NCBI RefSeq assembly: GCF_023499255.1
Contig: NZ_CP092183.1
Coordinates: 7,002,501-7,066,500, forward strand
DNA length: 64,000 nucleotides
Source of the DNA: Couchioplanes caeruleus
GTDB taxonomy: Bacteria > Actinomycetota > Actinomycetes > Mycobacteriales > Micromonosporaceae
Direction: 5' to 3'
Part shown: piece after piece, positions 24,293 through 33,615 of the stretch
Numbering within the stretch: position 1 is the stretch's first letter
How the letters are laid out: the number at the start of each line of letters is the position of its first letter
Notes under the pieces: generated by a model
What the model saw: the letters and a program-made list of their open reading frames with translations, nothing else
What the model was told of the DNA's origin: nothing
The model's database searches: none
Program-made: the position numbers and the translations under genes

Positions 24293-26080
24293 CTACTGAG
24301 GGTGAATCAACGGCAGCCGCAGGGTGAAGGTCGAGCCCTGACCCGGCGCGCTCCGCACGGACACCGTTCCGCCGTGTGCCTCGATCAGTTTGCGGACGAT
24401 CGCCAGGCCGAGGCCACTCCCGCCGGTCTGCCGGCTGCGGGACTTCTCCGCCCGCCAGAACCGTTCGAAGATCAGATGCTGCTGGTCCGCCGGGATTCCG
24501 GATCCGGTGTCGGCCACGTCGATGACCAGGTCGGATCCTTGCGTACGGGCGGAGAGCGTGACCGAACCGCCCGGCGGGGTGTGCCGGATGGCGTTGGCGA
24601 CGAGGTTGCCGACCGCCTGGCGCAGCCGGATGGGGTCCGCCGGCCAGGTCGTGGGCGGCGCCTCGGCACGCAGCGACACACCGCCCGCGGTGGCGGCGAA
24701 GGTGTCGGCGATCGACGTGAGCAGCTCCGACACCTCCACCTGCTGGAGGTGCAGGCGCAGCTCGCCCGCGTCGGCGGCCGAGAGGTCCTGCAGGTCGTCG
24801 ATGACGTGCTGCAGGAGCAGCGCCTCCTCGAGCAGCGACCCGATCAGTTCCCTGTCGAGCGGCACCACCCCCTCGTCGGCCGCCTCGAGCCAGCCGCGGA
24901 CGTTCGTCACCGGCGTACGCATCTCGTGGGCGATGTCGCCGACCATGGCCCGCCGCAGTCCCTCGATGTGACGGCGCTGCTCGGCCATGGCGTTGAAGGC
25001 GCTGCCGAGCCGGGCGATCTCGTCGTGCCCGGTGACGCGTACGAGCGCAGCGGTGTCGCCGTCCCGCAACCGGTCGGCCGCGGTGGTGAGGGCACGCAGC
25101 GGGCGCACGACGCGGATGCCGACCAGCACGGTGGCGCCGATCGTGACCAGCAGGACGAGACCGGCGACGCCGGCGATCCGGGCCTGGTTGGCCGGGGACA
25201 GGTCGAAGCCGCCGGCGGGTGACGGCGAGCGCGGGTCCAGCACGAACAGCAGCGCCGGCGGGGCCACGTACGCCGTGAGCTGCTCGCGACGCGCACCGGC
25301 GAGGCACGACTCCACCGCCCGGTAGTACGCGGAGTTGTCGCCGGTCACCTGCGTGGTGCTCCACCTGCCGCCCAGGCTGATCGCCACGGGGGCCCGGCGT
25401 TGCCGTTTGAGGCAGGCGTTGGTCGACGTGCCGAGCTGGTCGAGTGCGCGCTGCTCGGCCGCGGTGGGCTCGGCGAGAACGTTCAGTGCGTCGGCGCAGC
25501 GGGTCGGCGGGTACGGGTCGCTCGTCTCGACGCGGGGACGGCCGGTCGGCTCGCGGACGATCGTCGCCTGGGCGACGGCCGCCTGCACCACGGAGCCGTC
25601 CGTGGGGACGGTCCCGGTTCTCGGCGGTCCGGTCAGGCATTTCAGGGCAACGCCGGCCAGGCGGTCGAGTTCTCGGCGGTCCCCGTCGGACAGCAGGAAG
25701 GGCCCGACGGCGCGCCGGTCGATGCCGTCCGCGAGCGGGTCGACGGTCGCCGACGCCTGCTCGGGCAGCTGTGCACCGGCGGACTGGACGAGCGGCTGCC
25801 GGTCCGGGCCGGTCACCACGATGCGGCGGCCGGTGTTGTGCGCCAGCTCGCGCACCAGCGGACCCGCGCCGGCCCAGTCGCGGTGCGTCGCCGCGTACCC
25901 GAGCAACGCGTCGTAGATCTTCGCGCCGTCGGCCACGGCCTGGCCGCGTTCCTGCTGCACGGCCCGGGTGGTGACGCGTGCGGCAAGCCAGGCGGTGGCC
26001 GCCACGGAGAGCACCGACACCACGATCGACACGGCGAGCAACCGTACGAGCAGGCTGCTGCGGAGCCGCCGGTCAGCCAT
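24293..26080 (-). CDS. sensor histidine kinase of efflux module 1
   Basis: 595 residues. A first membrane helix (residues ~9-34), a large ~270-residue extracytoplasmic sensor region with three Cys (in LKCLTG, TRCADAL and NACLKRQ), a second helix (GLVLLVTIGATVLVGI), HAMP, a HisKA domain with phospho-acceptor His385 in DIAHEMRTPVTN, and HATPase_c with N box NLVANAIRHTPPGG and G boxes DTGSGIP and GGSGLGLAIV. It should phosphorylate the partner regulator whose gene overlaps it by 8 bp. Divergent from the lipoprotein-adaptor-ABC operon at 26.9-30.4 kb, its likely target. Confidence 0.92.
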   Translation of the reverse strand: MADRRLRSSLLVRLLAVSIVVSVLSVAATAWLAARVTTRAVQQERGQAVADGAKIYDALLGYAATHRDWAGAGPLVRELAHNTGRRIVVTGPDRQPLVQSAGAQLPEQASATVDPLADGIDRRAVGPFLLSDGDRRELDRLAGVALKCLTGPPRTGTVPTDGSVVQAAVAQATIVREPTGRPRVETSDPYPPTRCADALNVLAEPTAAEQRALDQLGTSTNACLKRQRRAPVAISLGGRWSTTQVTGDNSAYYRAVESCLAGARREQLTAYVAPPALLFVLDPRSPSPAGGFDLSPANQARIAGVAGLVLLVTIGATVLVGIRVVRPLRALTTAADRLRDGDTAALVRVTGHDEIARLGSAFNAMAEQRRHIEGLRRAMVGDIAHEMRTPVTNVRGWLEAADEGVVPLDRELIGSLLEEALLLQHVIDDLQDLSAADAGELRLHLQQVEVSELLTSIADTFAATAGGVSLRAEAPPTTWPADPIRLRQAVGNLVANAIRHTPPGGSVTLSARTQGSDLVIDVADTGSGIPADQQHLIFERFWRAEKSRSRQTGGSGLGLAIVRKLIEAHGGTVSVRSAPGQGSTFTLRLPLIHPQ

Positions 26081-26756
26081 CGGCGATCTTGTAGCCGACG
26101 CCGTACACGGTGAGCAGGCGCACCGGGGTGCCCGGAGCCGGTTCGATCTTGCGGCGCAGGTTGAGCACGTGGACGTCGACCGTGCGTGCCGTCACGTACG
26201 AGTCGAAGCCGTGCAGGTGGCGCAGGAGCTGGTCGCGGGTGAAGACCCGTCCCGGCTGGCCGGCCATCACCTCGAGCAGGCGGAACTCGCCCGGGGTGCA
26301 GCCGACCTGCCGGCCGTCCACGCGCACCTCGTGGCGTACGGGATCGACCTCGAGCCCGCCGACCCGCAGCACCGGCGACGCGGCGACCGGCACCCGCGTG
26401 CGGCGCAGCAGCGTACGGATCCGGGCGGCCAGCTCGCGGGGGCTGTAGGGCTTGGTGAGGTAGTCGTCGGCACCGAGGTCCAGGCCGAGGAGCAGGTCGT
26501 CCTCGCTGCTGCGGGCGGTCAGCATGAGCACCGGCAGCTCCGACTCCCGCCGCAGCACCCGGCACACGTCCAGCCCGTCGACCCGCGGCATCATCACGTC
26601 GAGCACCAGCAGGTCGGGTGGGTTCCGGCGGATCTCGTCGAGGGCCGCGCGACCGTCGCCGACGACGGTCACCGCGTGACCCTCGTGTTCCAGGTAGCGG
26701 CGCAGCAGCTCCGCCTGCTTGGGGTCGTCCTCGGCGACGAGCAGCTTGGCAGTCAC
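26073..26756 (-). CDS. OmpR/PhoB-type response regulator of efflux module 1
   Basis: About 227 residues. The receiver has the acidic pair in LLVAEDD, phospho-acceptor Asp in LLVLDVMMPRVDG, Thr in LMLTARS and Lys in DYLTKPYSPRELAAR. The winged-helix DNA-binding domain includes CTPGEFRLLEVMAGQPGRVF and DVHVLNLRRKIE. The start is GTG 26756, leaderless with TAGACT 7 nt upstream. Overlaps the kinase gene by 8 bp. Confidence 0.93.
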   Translation of the reverse strand: MTAKLLVAEDDPKQAELLRRYLEHEGHAVTVVGDGRAALDEIRRNPPDLLVLDVMMPRVDGLDVCRVLRRESELPVLMLTARSSEDDLLLGLDLGADDYLTKPYSPRELAARIRTLLRRTRVPVAASPVLRVGGLEVDPVRHEVRVDGRQVGCTPGEFRLLEVMAGQPGRVFTRDQLLRHLHGFDSYVTARTVDVHVLNLRRKIEPAPGTPVRLLTVYGVGYKIADG

Positions 26757-26763
26757 GCCGGGG

Positions 26764-26769
26764 AGTCTA
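26764..26769 (-). promoter_or_regulatory. -10 box of a leaderless promoter for the module-1 two-component system
   Basis: Minus-strand TAGACT ends 7 nt before GTG 26756. It lies in the 102-bp divergent region shared with the efflux operon. Confidence 0.5.
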
Positions 26770-26858
26770 GGACCGGCGCGGTACAGCACCGGGCGGCGAA
26801 CGGAAGCACTACGCGATCACAACAGGACCATGACAAGTCGCCGCCAGACTCCCTGCCC

Positions 26859-27431
26859 ATGAATCGCATCCGTCAGACGTCGTTCGTCGCCGCCGCACTG
26901 GTGCTGCTGAGCGCCTGCTCGTCAGGGAGCGCCGATCAGCAGCCGCCGGAGGTGGCGACGTTGGAGAGCGCCCCGGTGACCGCGGCCGCGTCCCGCGCCG
27001 CCGGGACACCGAAGGGCGTTCAGCTGCGCCTCGACATGACCGACGACGAGAAGGCGCGGTTCTGGGACGCGTACGGGGACTGCCTGTTCTCGCACGGCGT
27101 CAAGGAACGGTCGAAGGACAAGGATGCCATGGCACCGGCTGTCGGTACGGGCAAGCGCCTGCTCGACCCCAGCGGCGAGCCGAAGGCCGCGTACGCCGCC
27201 TGCGCCTCGCAGAAGCCGCTGGAACCGGTGGAGACCGACCCGGACCGCAACCCGAACTTCGCGGCGCAGTGGCAGGACAACGTGCGTTGCCTGCGCGACC
27301 ACGGGCTCATGGTGCACGTGACCAAGCCCGGCGAGTGGACGTACGACAGCAGCGACACCCCGGTTCCCGACAACCAGCAGCAGCTCGAGCGGCAGTGCAT
27401 GCTGGAGGCCTTCGGTGCGAAGAAGGACTAG
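26859..27431 (+). CDS. Cys-rich lipoprotein of efflux module 1
   Basis: 190 residues with a lipoprotein signal: MNRIRQ, hydrophobic core, lipobox LLSAC. The mature part contains two copies of a Cys-x2-3-His-Gly...Cys pattern: DCLFSHGV...YAACAS and RCLRDHGLMVH...RQCMLEAFG. The lipoprotein of module 2 (36492-37022) shows the same double arrangement, so this is a shared component of the system. It is probably exposed on the outer face of the membrane beside the adaptor. Function unknown; Cys/His pairs suggest redox or metal/ligand binding. Its 3' end overlaps the adaptor gene by 17 bp. Confidence 0.82.
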   Translation: MNRIRQTSFVAAALVLLSACSSGSADQQPPEVATLESAPVTAAASRAAGTPKGVQLRLDMTDDEKARFWDAYGDCLFSHGVKERSKDKDAMAPAVGTGKRLLDPSGEPKAAYAACASQKPLEPVETDPDRNPNFAAQWQDNVRCLRDHGLMVHVTKPGEWTYDSSDTPVPDNQQQLERQCMLEAFGAKKD

Positions 27432-28470
27432 CCTGCTGGCCGTCGCGCTGGCGATGGCCGGGGCCGGCGCGGGTACGGGCGCGGCCGTGGCGACCCTGCG
27501 CACCGGGCCACCGGCACCGCCGCAGGTGATCACCCCGTCGCTCGCCACGACGACGGTGCAGCGCGGGAACCTCTCCGACAGCAGGCTCGTCCCGGCCACG
27601 CTCGGCTTCGGCACGGCCCGCGAGGTGCGCAGCACCGGCACCGGTGTGCTGACCCGGCTGCCGAGGCCGGGTGCCGCCGTCCACCGCGGCGCCGAGCTGT
27701 TCCGCGTCAACGATCAACCCGTCGTGGTCCTCTACGGCGACACCCCCGTGTTCCGCCCGATCGACCGGGTCGGCATGACCGGCAACGACGTGCTGCAACT
27801 GCGCCGCAATCTGCGCGCGCTGGGCTACCCGAGCCGCGCCGGCAAGGCGGACACGGTCGACCAGCCGATGCTCGACGAGGTCAGGAAGTGGCAGCAGCGG
27901 CTCGGGGTGACGCCTCCCGGCGCGCTGCGACCCGGCCAGGTGGTGGTCGTGCCCGGCCCCGCCCGGGTCAGTGAGGTGCTCGCCGACCTCGGCGCCCCGG
28001 CGGGCGACGTCGTGCTGCGGACGACCGCGAAGTCCAAGGTGGTGACGATTCCCATGAGCGCCGGGGACGCTCGTACGGTCAAGCTCGGGGCCGAAGTGGC
28101 CGTGGTCCTGCCCGACGGCCGCGAGATACCCGGCAAGGTCAGCGCGATCAGCCGGTCGATCGTGTCGGGCGCCGACTCCCCCGACTCGGCCGAGCCGCCC
28201 AAACGCACCGTGACGGTGAAGCTGTCCGCCGGCAAGCGCCTGGCCGCGCTCGACGCCGCGCCCGTGCAGGTCCGCTTCACGACGGCGGCCCGCAAGAACG
28301 TGCTGATGGTCCCGGTCACCACGCTCGTCGCGCTCCGCGAGGGCGGGTACGCCCTGCAACGCCCCGGCGGCGGGCTGCTCGCGGCCAGAACCGGCGTGTT
28401 CGCGGGCGGCATGGTGGAGGTCAGTGGCCCCGGCATCACCGCGGGCCTGACGGTGGTGGACGCCCGATGA
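27415..28470 (+). CDS. peptidoglycan-binding/HlyD-like efflux adaptor, module 1
   Basis: 351 residues. A signal anchor (SLLAVALAMAGAGAGTGAAV) is followed by a membrane-fusion-protein barrel-sandwich domain (GTGVLTRLPRPGAAVHRG; VPMSAGD-like barrel with VKLGAEVAVVLPDGREIPG). A peptidoglycan_binding_1 insert follows VFRPIDRVGMTGNDVLQLRR. These adaptors couple MacB-type transporters to the cell envelope in actinomycetes. GTG 27415 has GGAGG upstream and overlaps the lipoprotein gene; the stop overlaps the ATPase start (ATGA). Confidence 0.88.
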   Translation: MRRRTSLLAVALAMAGAGAGTGAAVATLRTGPPAPPQVITPSLATTTVQRGNLSDSRLVPATLGFGTAREVRSTGTGVLTRLPRPGAAVHRGAELFRVNDQPVVVLYGDTPVFRPIDRVGMTGNDVLQLRRNLRALGYPSRAGKADTVDQPMLDEVRKWQQRLGVTPPGALRPGQVVVVPGPARVSEVLADLGAPAGDVVLRTTAKSKVVTIPMSAGDARTVKLGAEVAVVLPDGREIPGKVSAISRSIVSGADSPDSAEPPKRTVTVKLSAGKRLAALDAAPVQVRFTTAARKNVLMVPVTTLVALREGGYALQRPGGGLLAARTGVFAGGMVEVSGPGITAGLTVVDAR

Positions 28471-29180
28471 CCGAGGTTCTCGCGCTGGAGCGGGTCACCC
28501 GGGAGTACCCGGGCGGGGTGACGGCCCTCGACGACGTCTCCCTGGTCGTGGCCCGCGGCGAGCTGCTGGGGATCGTCGGCCCCTCCGGCTCCGGCAAGTC
28601 GACGCTGCTCAACATCATGGGAACGCTCGACCTGCCGTCGCGTGGCACCGTACGCATCGGCGGCGAGGACGTCACGCGGCTCTCCGACCGCCGCCTGTCG
28701 GACCTGCGCGGCGCGCGGCTCGGCTTCGTCTTCCAGCAGTTCCACCTCGCCGAGGGCACCACCGCCACGGAGAACGTCGCGACCGGACTGCTCTACGCCG
28801 GGGTTCCGCGCCGCAGGCGCCGACGGCTGGCGGAGCAGGCCCTGGAGAGGGTCGGGCTGGGCCACCGCCTGCGGCACCTTCCCCACCAGCTGTCCGGGGG
28901 CGAGAAGCAACGCGTCGCGATCGCCCGTGCCGTGGTCAACGAGCCCGATCTGATCCTCGCCGACGAGCCGACCGGCGCGCTGGACACCGCGACCGGCGAC
29001 TCGGTGCTGAACCTGCTGACCGAGCTGCACGCCGACGGCGCCACCATCGCGGTGATCACCCACGACGCGGACATCGCCGCTCGGCTGCCCCGGCGCGTCA
29101 CCGTACGCGACGGCCGGATCGTCTCCGACCGGTCCGCCGGGGACGAGAAGCGCGCCGGAGGAGGCACCGAATGCGGCTGA
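28467..29180 (+). CDS. ABC transporter ATP-binding protein (MacB-like), module 1
   Basis: 237 residues with Walker [11 protein letters not shown]-loop FVFQQFHL, signature LSGGEKQRV, Walker [13 protein letters not shown] and H-loop ITHD. This is the LolD/MacB subfamily that powers mechanotransmission-type transporters rather than classic channel translocation. Coupled to the adaptor upstream and overlapping the permease gene by 10 bp. Confidence 0.95.
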   Translation: MTEVLALERVTREYPGGVTALDDVSLVVARGELLGIVGPSGSGKSTLLNIMGTLDLPSRGTVRIGGEDVTRLSDRRLSDLRGARLGFVFQQFHLAEGTTATENVATGLLYAGVPRRRRRRLAEQALERVGLGHRLRHLPHQLSGGEKQRVAIARAVVNEPDLILADEPTGALDTATGDSVLNLLTELHADGATIAVITHDADIAARLPRRVTVRDGRIVSDRSAGDEKRAGGGTECG

Positions 29181-30355
29181 CACCGGTGGATGTCGTGCTC
29201 CTGGGACTGCACGGTCTGCGTACCCGGAAGGCCCGCGCCGCCCTGTCGGCCCTGGGCATCGCCATCGGGATCGCCACGATGGTCGTCGTGACCGGGGTTC
29301 CGGCCTCGAGCGGGCGGGCCCTGGACGCGCGGCTGGCCACGCTCGGCACCAACCTTCTCCGGGTGTACCCGGTGACCGCGGGCGATCAGCCGCAGCCCCT
29401 GCCGGCGGAGTCGATCGGCATGGTCCGCCGGATCGGGCCCGTCGCACAGGTCAGCGCGGTCGCCAACCTGCACACCGTGGCCCGCCGCTCCGACCGTGTC
29501 GACGAGCACGACGCCTCCGGCCTCACCGTGCTGGCCGGCCGTACGGATCTGCTCCCGGCGGTCGGCGCACGGCTGAGCTCGGGGCGCTTCCTGACCGATG
29601 CCACCGCGCGGTTCCCGGTGGCGGTTCTCGGGTGGGAGGCGGGATCCCGGCTCGGCGTCGCGACCGTGCGTCCGGGTGGGCCGTTGCCGCAGATCACCAT
29701 CGGCAACCGCCGGTTCGTCGTCGCCGGGATCCTCGCGCCGGTGCCGCTCGCGCCCGACCTGGACACCTCGGTCGTGGTGGGGTGGGATGTCGCCGAGCGG
29801 GCCCTCGGCTTCGACGGCCACCCCACGGTCCTCTACGTACGCGCGGCCGAGGCGAACCTCGAGGACGTCCGGACGGTGTTGCCGGCCACCGTGAACCCGC
29901 GCCTGCCGGGGATGGTCGACGTCTCCCGGCCCTCGGACGCCCTCGCGGCCAAGCGGGCGACCGCGACGACCTTCGGGTCCCTGGTGCTCGGGCTGGCCGG
30001 CGTGGCGGTGCTGGTGGGAGCGGTCGGAGTGGCCAACACCATGGTCGTCTCGGTGCTGGAGCGACGCCGTGAGATCGGTCTCCGCCGCGCGCTGGGCGCC
30101 CGCCGTGGCCACATCCGCCTCCAGTTCCTGGCCGAGTCGACGGCGCTGTCCGTTCTGGGCGGGGTCGCCGGCACAGCGCTCGGCGCCGGCGCGGTCGTCG
30201 CGTACGCGATGTGGCACTCCTGGCCGGTCTCGATTCCCTCCTGGGTCGCGCCCGCCGGTCTCGGGGGCGCGACGGTCGTGGGAGTCGTCGCCGGCGTCTA
30301 CCCCGCCGTACGCGCGGCCCGGCTGCCGCCCACCGAGGCGCTCGCATCCCCCTGA
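29171..30355 (+). CDS. MacB/FtsX-type ABC permease, module 1
   Basis: 394 residues. An N-terminal helix ([20 protein letters not shown]), a ~200-residue extracytoplasmic MacB_PCD domain ([10 protein letters not shown]... [13 protein letters not shown]), then three helices of the FtsX domain ([48 protein letters not shown]) ending LPPTEALA. It has the topology of MacB/FtsX permeases and likely expels an antibiotic, peptide or envelope compound. Last gene of the operon; its end is 10 bp from the end of rph (convergent). Confidence 0.92.
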   Translation: MRLTPVDVVLLGLHGLRTRKARAALSALGIAIGIATMVVVTGVPASSGRALDARLATLGTNLLRVYPVTAGDQPQPLPAESIGMVRRIGPVAQVSAVANLHTVARRSDRVDEHDASGLTVLAGRTDLLPAVGARLSSGRFLTDATARFPVAVLGWEAGSRLGVATVRPGGPLPQITIGNRRFVVAGILAPVPLAPDLDTSVVVGWDVAERALGFDGHPTVLYVRAAEANLEDVRTVLPATVNPRLPGMVDVSRPSDALAAKRATATTFGSLVLGLAGVAVLVGAVGVANTMVVSVLERRREIGLRRALGARRGHIRLQFLAESTALSVLGGVAGTALGAGAVVAYAMWHSWPVSIPSWVAPAGLGGATVVGVVAGVYPAVRAARLPPTEALASP

Positions 30356-30365
30356 CGCCGAGAGG

Positions 30366-32960
30366 TCACTGCAGGATCTCCACGTACCCGTCGGTTCCGT
30401 GTACGCGGATCCGCTGGCCGTCGCGGATCAGCCGGGTCGCGTCGGCCACCCCGACCACGGCCGGCAGCCCGTACTCGCGGGCGATCACCGCCCCGTGGGT
30501 CATGAGCCCGCCGACCTCCGTCACCAGGCCGGTGACCGCGACGAACAGCGGTGACCAGCTGGGGTCCGTGTACGCCGTGACCAGGATGTCCCCCGCCTCG
30601 AGGTCGGCCTCCGTCATGTCGAGGATGACCCGGGCCCTGCCCTCGACCGTCCCGCCGGACACCGCGATGCCGAGCAGCGCACCGGCCGGCGCGTCGTCGC
30701 GCCGGTACGACCCCGACAGCGCCTCGCCGTCGGACGTGAGCACCCGGGGCGGCGTGAGCTCCTCGGAAACGCGGAATTCGTCCTTGCGCCGGCGGATGAG
30801 GCGGTTGTCGGCCCGCCCGGTGGACACGGCGTCCCGCAGTTCCTGGAACGTCAGATAGAAGGCGTCTTCCGCCGTGTCGAGCACGCCGGCGTTCACAAGG
30901 CGCTCGGCCTCCGCCATCAAGGCCTGCTTGTAGATGAACAAGCGGCTGATGATGCCGTACTTCGGGTATTCGCGGTAGCCGATGAAAGTCCGGACCCGTT
31001 CGATCATCCGCTCGGTCTCGTCGGCTTTGCGCTCCCCGTCCGGCAGCGCCCGCAAGCGTTCCAGCACCTGCAGCCGCTTCTTCTCCGCTGCCTGCCGGCC
31101 CTGCTCGAACCGCCGTGCGGCGGCGCCGGGCTCGAACAGCTTGATGTTGTCGAGAATCAGGGGTACGAGCGTGGCCGGTCGTTCGCTCCAGCGCGGCCTC
31201 GTGATGTCGATCTCGCCGACGCAGCGCATGCCGTACCGGTCCAGATAGGTCTCGATGGCGTCACGCGCCTCGATTCCGCCGGGGATCGTCGGCAGCTCCT
31301 CGAGAAAACCGTCGTCCTCGACGTGCTGCAGGAATGCGGTCACCTCGGGATGCGGCCGGATCGCGTCCGCGACGTCGAGCAGCGCCAGGCCCATTTCCGA
31401 CGTGATGTTGCCCGGCGCGGACAGGGTGAGCGTGTCGGCCGCGTTCCTCTCGCCCAGCCATTCCTCCAGCCGGTCGTTGAGCCACCAGGTGGCCTCCATT
31501 CCGGCCATGATCGCCTGCATGCTCAGCGGATCGGTCAGGACCCGCTTGTGCTCCGGGATCGCCTCCTCCACGAGGAAATCGAAGAGCGCCGGTCCCGTTC
31601 TCGTGCGGATGTCGTGCCGCAGCGCGGCGATCGACTTCTCGCTGCGTTCGATCAGCTCGTCGACGATGGCGGGATCGCTCTCGATCGGCGCGGGCGAACC
31701 ACCGGCCGGCGGCGCGGCCGGAGCAGCGTCCGGGACGGCCGGGAGGAAGTCGCCCCGGGACAGGAGCGTCTCCAGCGCGTCCCGCATCAGCGGGTCGGAC
31801 CGTCCGGCCAGGTCGAGGAAGGCGGCCCGGCCCGCGGCCGTGGCCAGGCGGCCGGTGGCGTCGACGAAAAGCCGGCCGCCGGCCTCGTGCATCGGTGCCA
31901 TGGCGATCAGCTGCCACAGGGAGATGCCCAGAGGCTTCATCGCGTCGGTCATCATCTGCTGGTGGCCGACGGAGAGATAGACGCGGTTCTCGCTGTCGGC
32001 GGACCTGGGAACGGGGTACAGCGTGGTGATCGGCCGGCTCTGCACGATGTGGAAGTCACCGTCGGCGAGGCACCATTCGATGTCCTGAGGGCGCCCGAGG
32101 CGCGCCTCGATCCGGCGGCCCGCCGCCACGAGCCGCAGGACCTGCTCATCGCTCAACGCGGGCTGGTGCTGTCGTTCGGATTCGACGGCGCGCTCGTGCG
32201 TACCGCCCTCCGGAAGGGCATACACGGCGGTCTTCTTGACGGCGATCGTCCTGGCGATGATCTCGCCGTCACGCACGTGGTAGACGTCGGGATTCACCAG
32301 GCCGGAGACCAGTGCCTCGCCGAGACCGAAGCCGGCGTCCACCGCTGCGACCTTTCGGTTGCCCGTGACCGGGTCGGCCGTGAACAGGATTCCGGCGGCA
32401 TCCGGGAAGACCATCTGCTGCACGACCACGGCCATGTGGACTTTCCGGTGGTCGAAGCCGTTCCGCAGGCGGTAGGTGACGGCCCGCTCGGTGAACAGCG
32501 AGGCCCAGCACCGTACGACGTGCCGGAGGATCGCCGCCGGCCCGATGACATTCAGATACGTGTCCTGCTGGCCCGCGAAGGAGGCCGTCGGCAGATCCTC
32601 GGCCGTCGCGCTGGAACGGACGGCGTACGCGGACTGCTCGCCGAGCCGGGCGACCGCTCCGGTGATCTCCGCCGCCAGGTCGTCCGGCACGTCGACCGTT
32701 TCCAGCGTCCGGCGAAGCTCCGCGCTCACCGTCCGGATCGCGTCCCGGTCATATATCGCCGGCCTGGACAGGCGATCCCACAAGGCGTCGATCGCGGGCA
32801 CCGACGCGAGAATCCGCCGGTACGCATTCGTCGTGACGCAGAAACCGGCCGGCACGCGAATACCGTCGATCCGGGAGAGCTCCCCCAGCTGAGCACCTTT
32901 TCCGCCGACGACCGCGACCTGGTTCCCGTCGACGTCGTTCACATACATCACGTACTGCAC
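30366..32960 (-). CDS. rph: rifampin phosphotransferase
   Basis: 864 residues, matching Rph enzymes (~867). Order of domains: ATP-grasp-like nucleotide-binding domain ([42 protein letters not shown]), central rifamycin-binding domain, and C-terminal swivelling domain with catalytic His822 in [15 protein letters not shown]. The enzyme transfers the beta-phosphate of ATP to the C21 hydroxyl of rifamycins, inactivating them. Start GTG 32960 has a GGGGG ribosome site; GTG 32951 and ATG 32948 are alternatives. A rifamycin-associated element lies about 55 bp upstream, supporting rifamycin-responsive expression. Confidence 0.93.
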   Translation of the reverse strand: MQYVMYVNDVDGNQVAVVGGKGAQLGELSRIDGIRVPAGFCVTTNAYRRILASVPAIDALWDRLSRPAIYDRDAIRTVSAELRRTLETVDVPDDLAAEITGAVARLGEQSAYAVRSSATAEDLPTASFAGQQDTYLNVIGPAAILRHVVRCWASLFTERAVTYRLRNGFDHRKVHMAVVVQQMVFPDAAGILFTADPVTGNRKVAAVDAGFGLGEALVSGLVNPDVYHVRDGEIIARTIAVKKTAVYALPEGGTHERAVESERQHQPALSDEQVLRLVAAGRRIEARLGRPQDIEWCLADGDFHIVQSRPITTLYPVPRSADSENRVYLSVGHQQMMTDAMKPLGISLWQLIAMAPMHEAGGRLFVDATGRLATAAGRAAFLDLAGRSDPLMRDALETLLSRGDFLPAVPDAAPAAPPAGGSPAPIESDPAIVDELIERSEKSIAALRHDIRTRTGPALFDFLVEEAIPEHKRVLTDPLSMQAIMAGMEATWWLNDRLEEWLGERNAADTLTLSAPGNITSEMGLALLDVADAIRPHPEVTAFLQHVEDDGFLEELPTIPGGIEARDAIETYLDRYGMRCVGEIDITRPRWSERPATLVPLILDNIKLFEPGAAARRFEQGRQAAEKKRLQVLERLRALPDGERKADETERMIERVRTFIGYREYPKYGIISRLFIYKQALMAEAERLVNAGVLDTAEDAFYLTFQELRDAVSTGRADNRLIRRRKDEFRVSEELTPPRVLTSDGEALSGSYRRDDAPAGALLGIAVSGGTVEGRARVILDMTEADLEAGDILVTAYTDPSWSPLFVAVTGLVTEVGGLMTHGAVIAREYGLPAVVGVADATRLIRDGQRIRVHGTDGYVEILQ

Positions 32961-33015
32961 GCAGTGCCCCCGTAGTCGCAAATGTGGCCTCAGCCGACGA
33001 TTCTCCGCGACGACG

Positions 33016-33034
33016 GGGGCCTTGCCGCAAGCCC
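33016..33034 (-). promoter_or_regulatory. rifamycin-associated element (RAE) upstream of rph
   Basis: On the minus strand the 19 bp read GGGCTTGCGGCAAGGCCCC, an imperfect inverted repeat. From memory this matches the RAE described upstream of rifamycin-inactivating genes in actinomycetes. A TTGCGG within it could serve as -35 with GAGAAT about 19 bp downstream as a weak -10. Confidence 0.75.
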
Positions 33035-33105
33035 ACCGGTCGGATATACGTTGAAGTGGGAGGAAGTCACCCGTAATGAAGCGTCCGGGGTGATCGAATG
33101 TCCGG

Positions 33106-33507
33106 GTGCGAAATGGGATCGCCGGGATCGGCATCGCCGTCCTGTGCCTGCTGGCCGGCTGGGCGCTGCTCTTCGTGCTGGCCCGGCGCCTGCCGCCCGG
33201 CCTGCTCCGGGATCTCGCCGCGTTCATCCCCGACTGCGTGACCACCGTCCGGCGCCTGCGCAAGGATCCGCGCGTGCCGCGCCGGGCGAAGATCGCCATT
33301 GTCCTGGCCGGCGTGTGGGTGGCCAGCCCGATCGACCTGATCCCGGAATTCATCCCGGTCATCGGTCCGCTCGACGACATCGTCGTGGTCGCCCTGGCAT
33401 TGCGGTACGCGGGCCGTCAGGTCCCGCGGGAGGTGCTGATGGCGGCGTGGCCGGGTGAGCCCCGCCTGATCGAACGCCTCCTCGGACCGCGCAGCCCTTC
33501 GAGCTAG
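33106..33507 (+). CDS. DUF1232 (YkvA-type) membrane protein
   Basis: 133 residues. An N-terminal helix (IAGIGIAVLCLLAGWALLFV) is followed by a charged region and the DUF1232 motif VWVASPIDLIPEFIPVIGPL then DDIVVVALALRYAGR, which is the family signature. The function of the family is unknown. GTG 33106 is the likely start. It diverges from rph with the RAE between them, so regulation could be shared. Confidence 0.88.
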   Translation: MRNGIAGIGIAVLCLLAGWALLFVLARRLPPGLLRDLAAFIPDCVTTVRRLRKDPRVPRRAKIAIVLAGVWVASPIDLIPEFIPVIGPLDDIVVVALALRYAGRQVPREVLMAAWPGEPRLIERLLGPRSPSS

Positions 33508-33615
33508 GGACATGGCCGAGCTGCGCCCGTCTGCACTGACAGCTCCGGCCCCGTCTCGGTGTGGGAGCGAGGCCCCGACGTCGACGCCCGGACAGGTGTC
33601 GACGTCGAGGTCCCG

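Noticed and set aside
32941..33380. Longer rph protein starting at 33380
   Set aside because: The extra 140 residues are antisense to the DUF1232 gene and span the RAE; family proteins start near MYVNDVDG.
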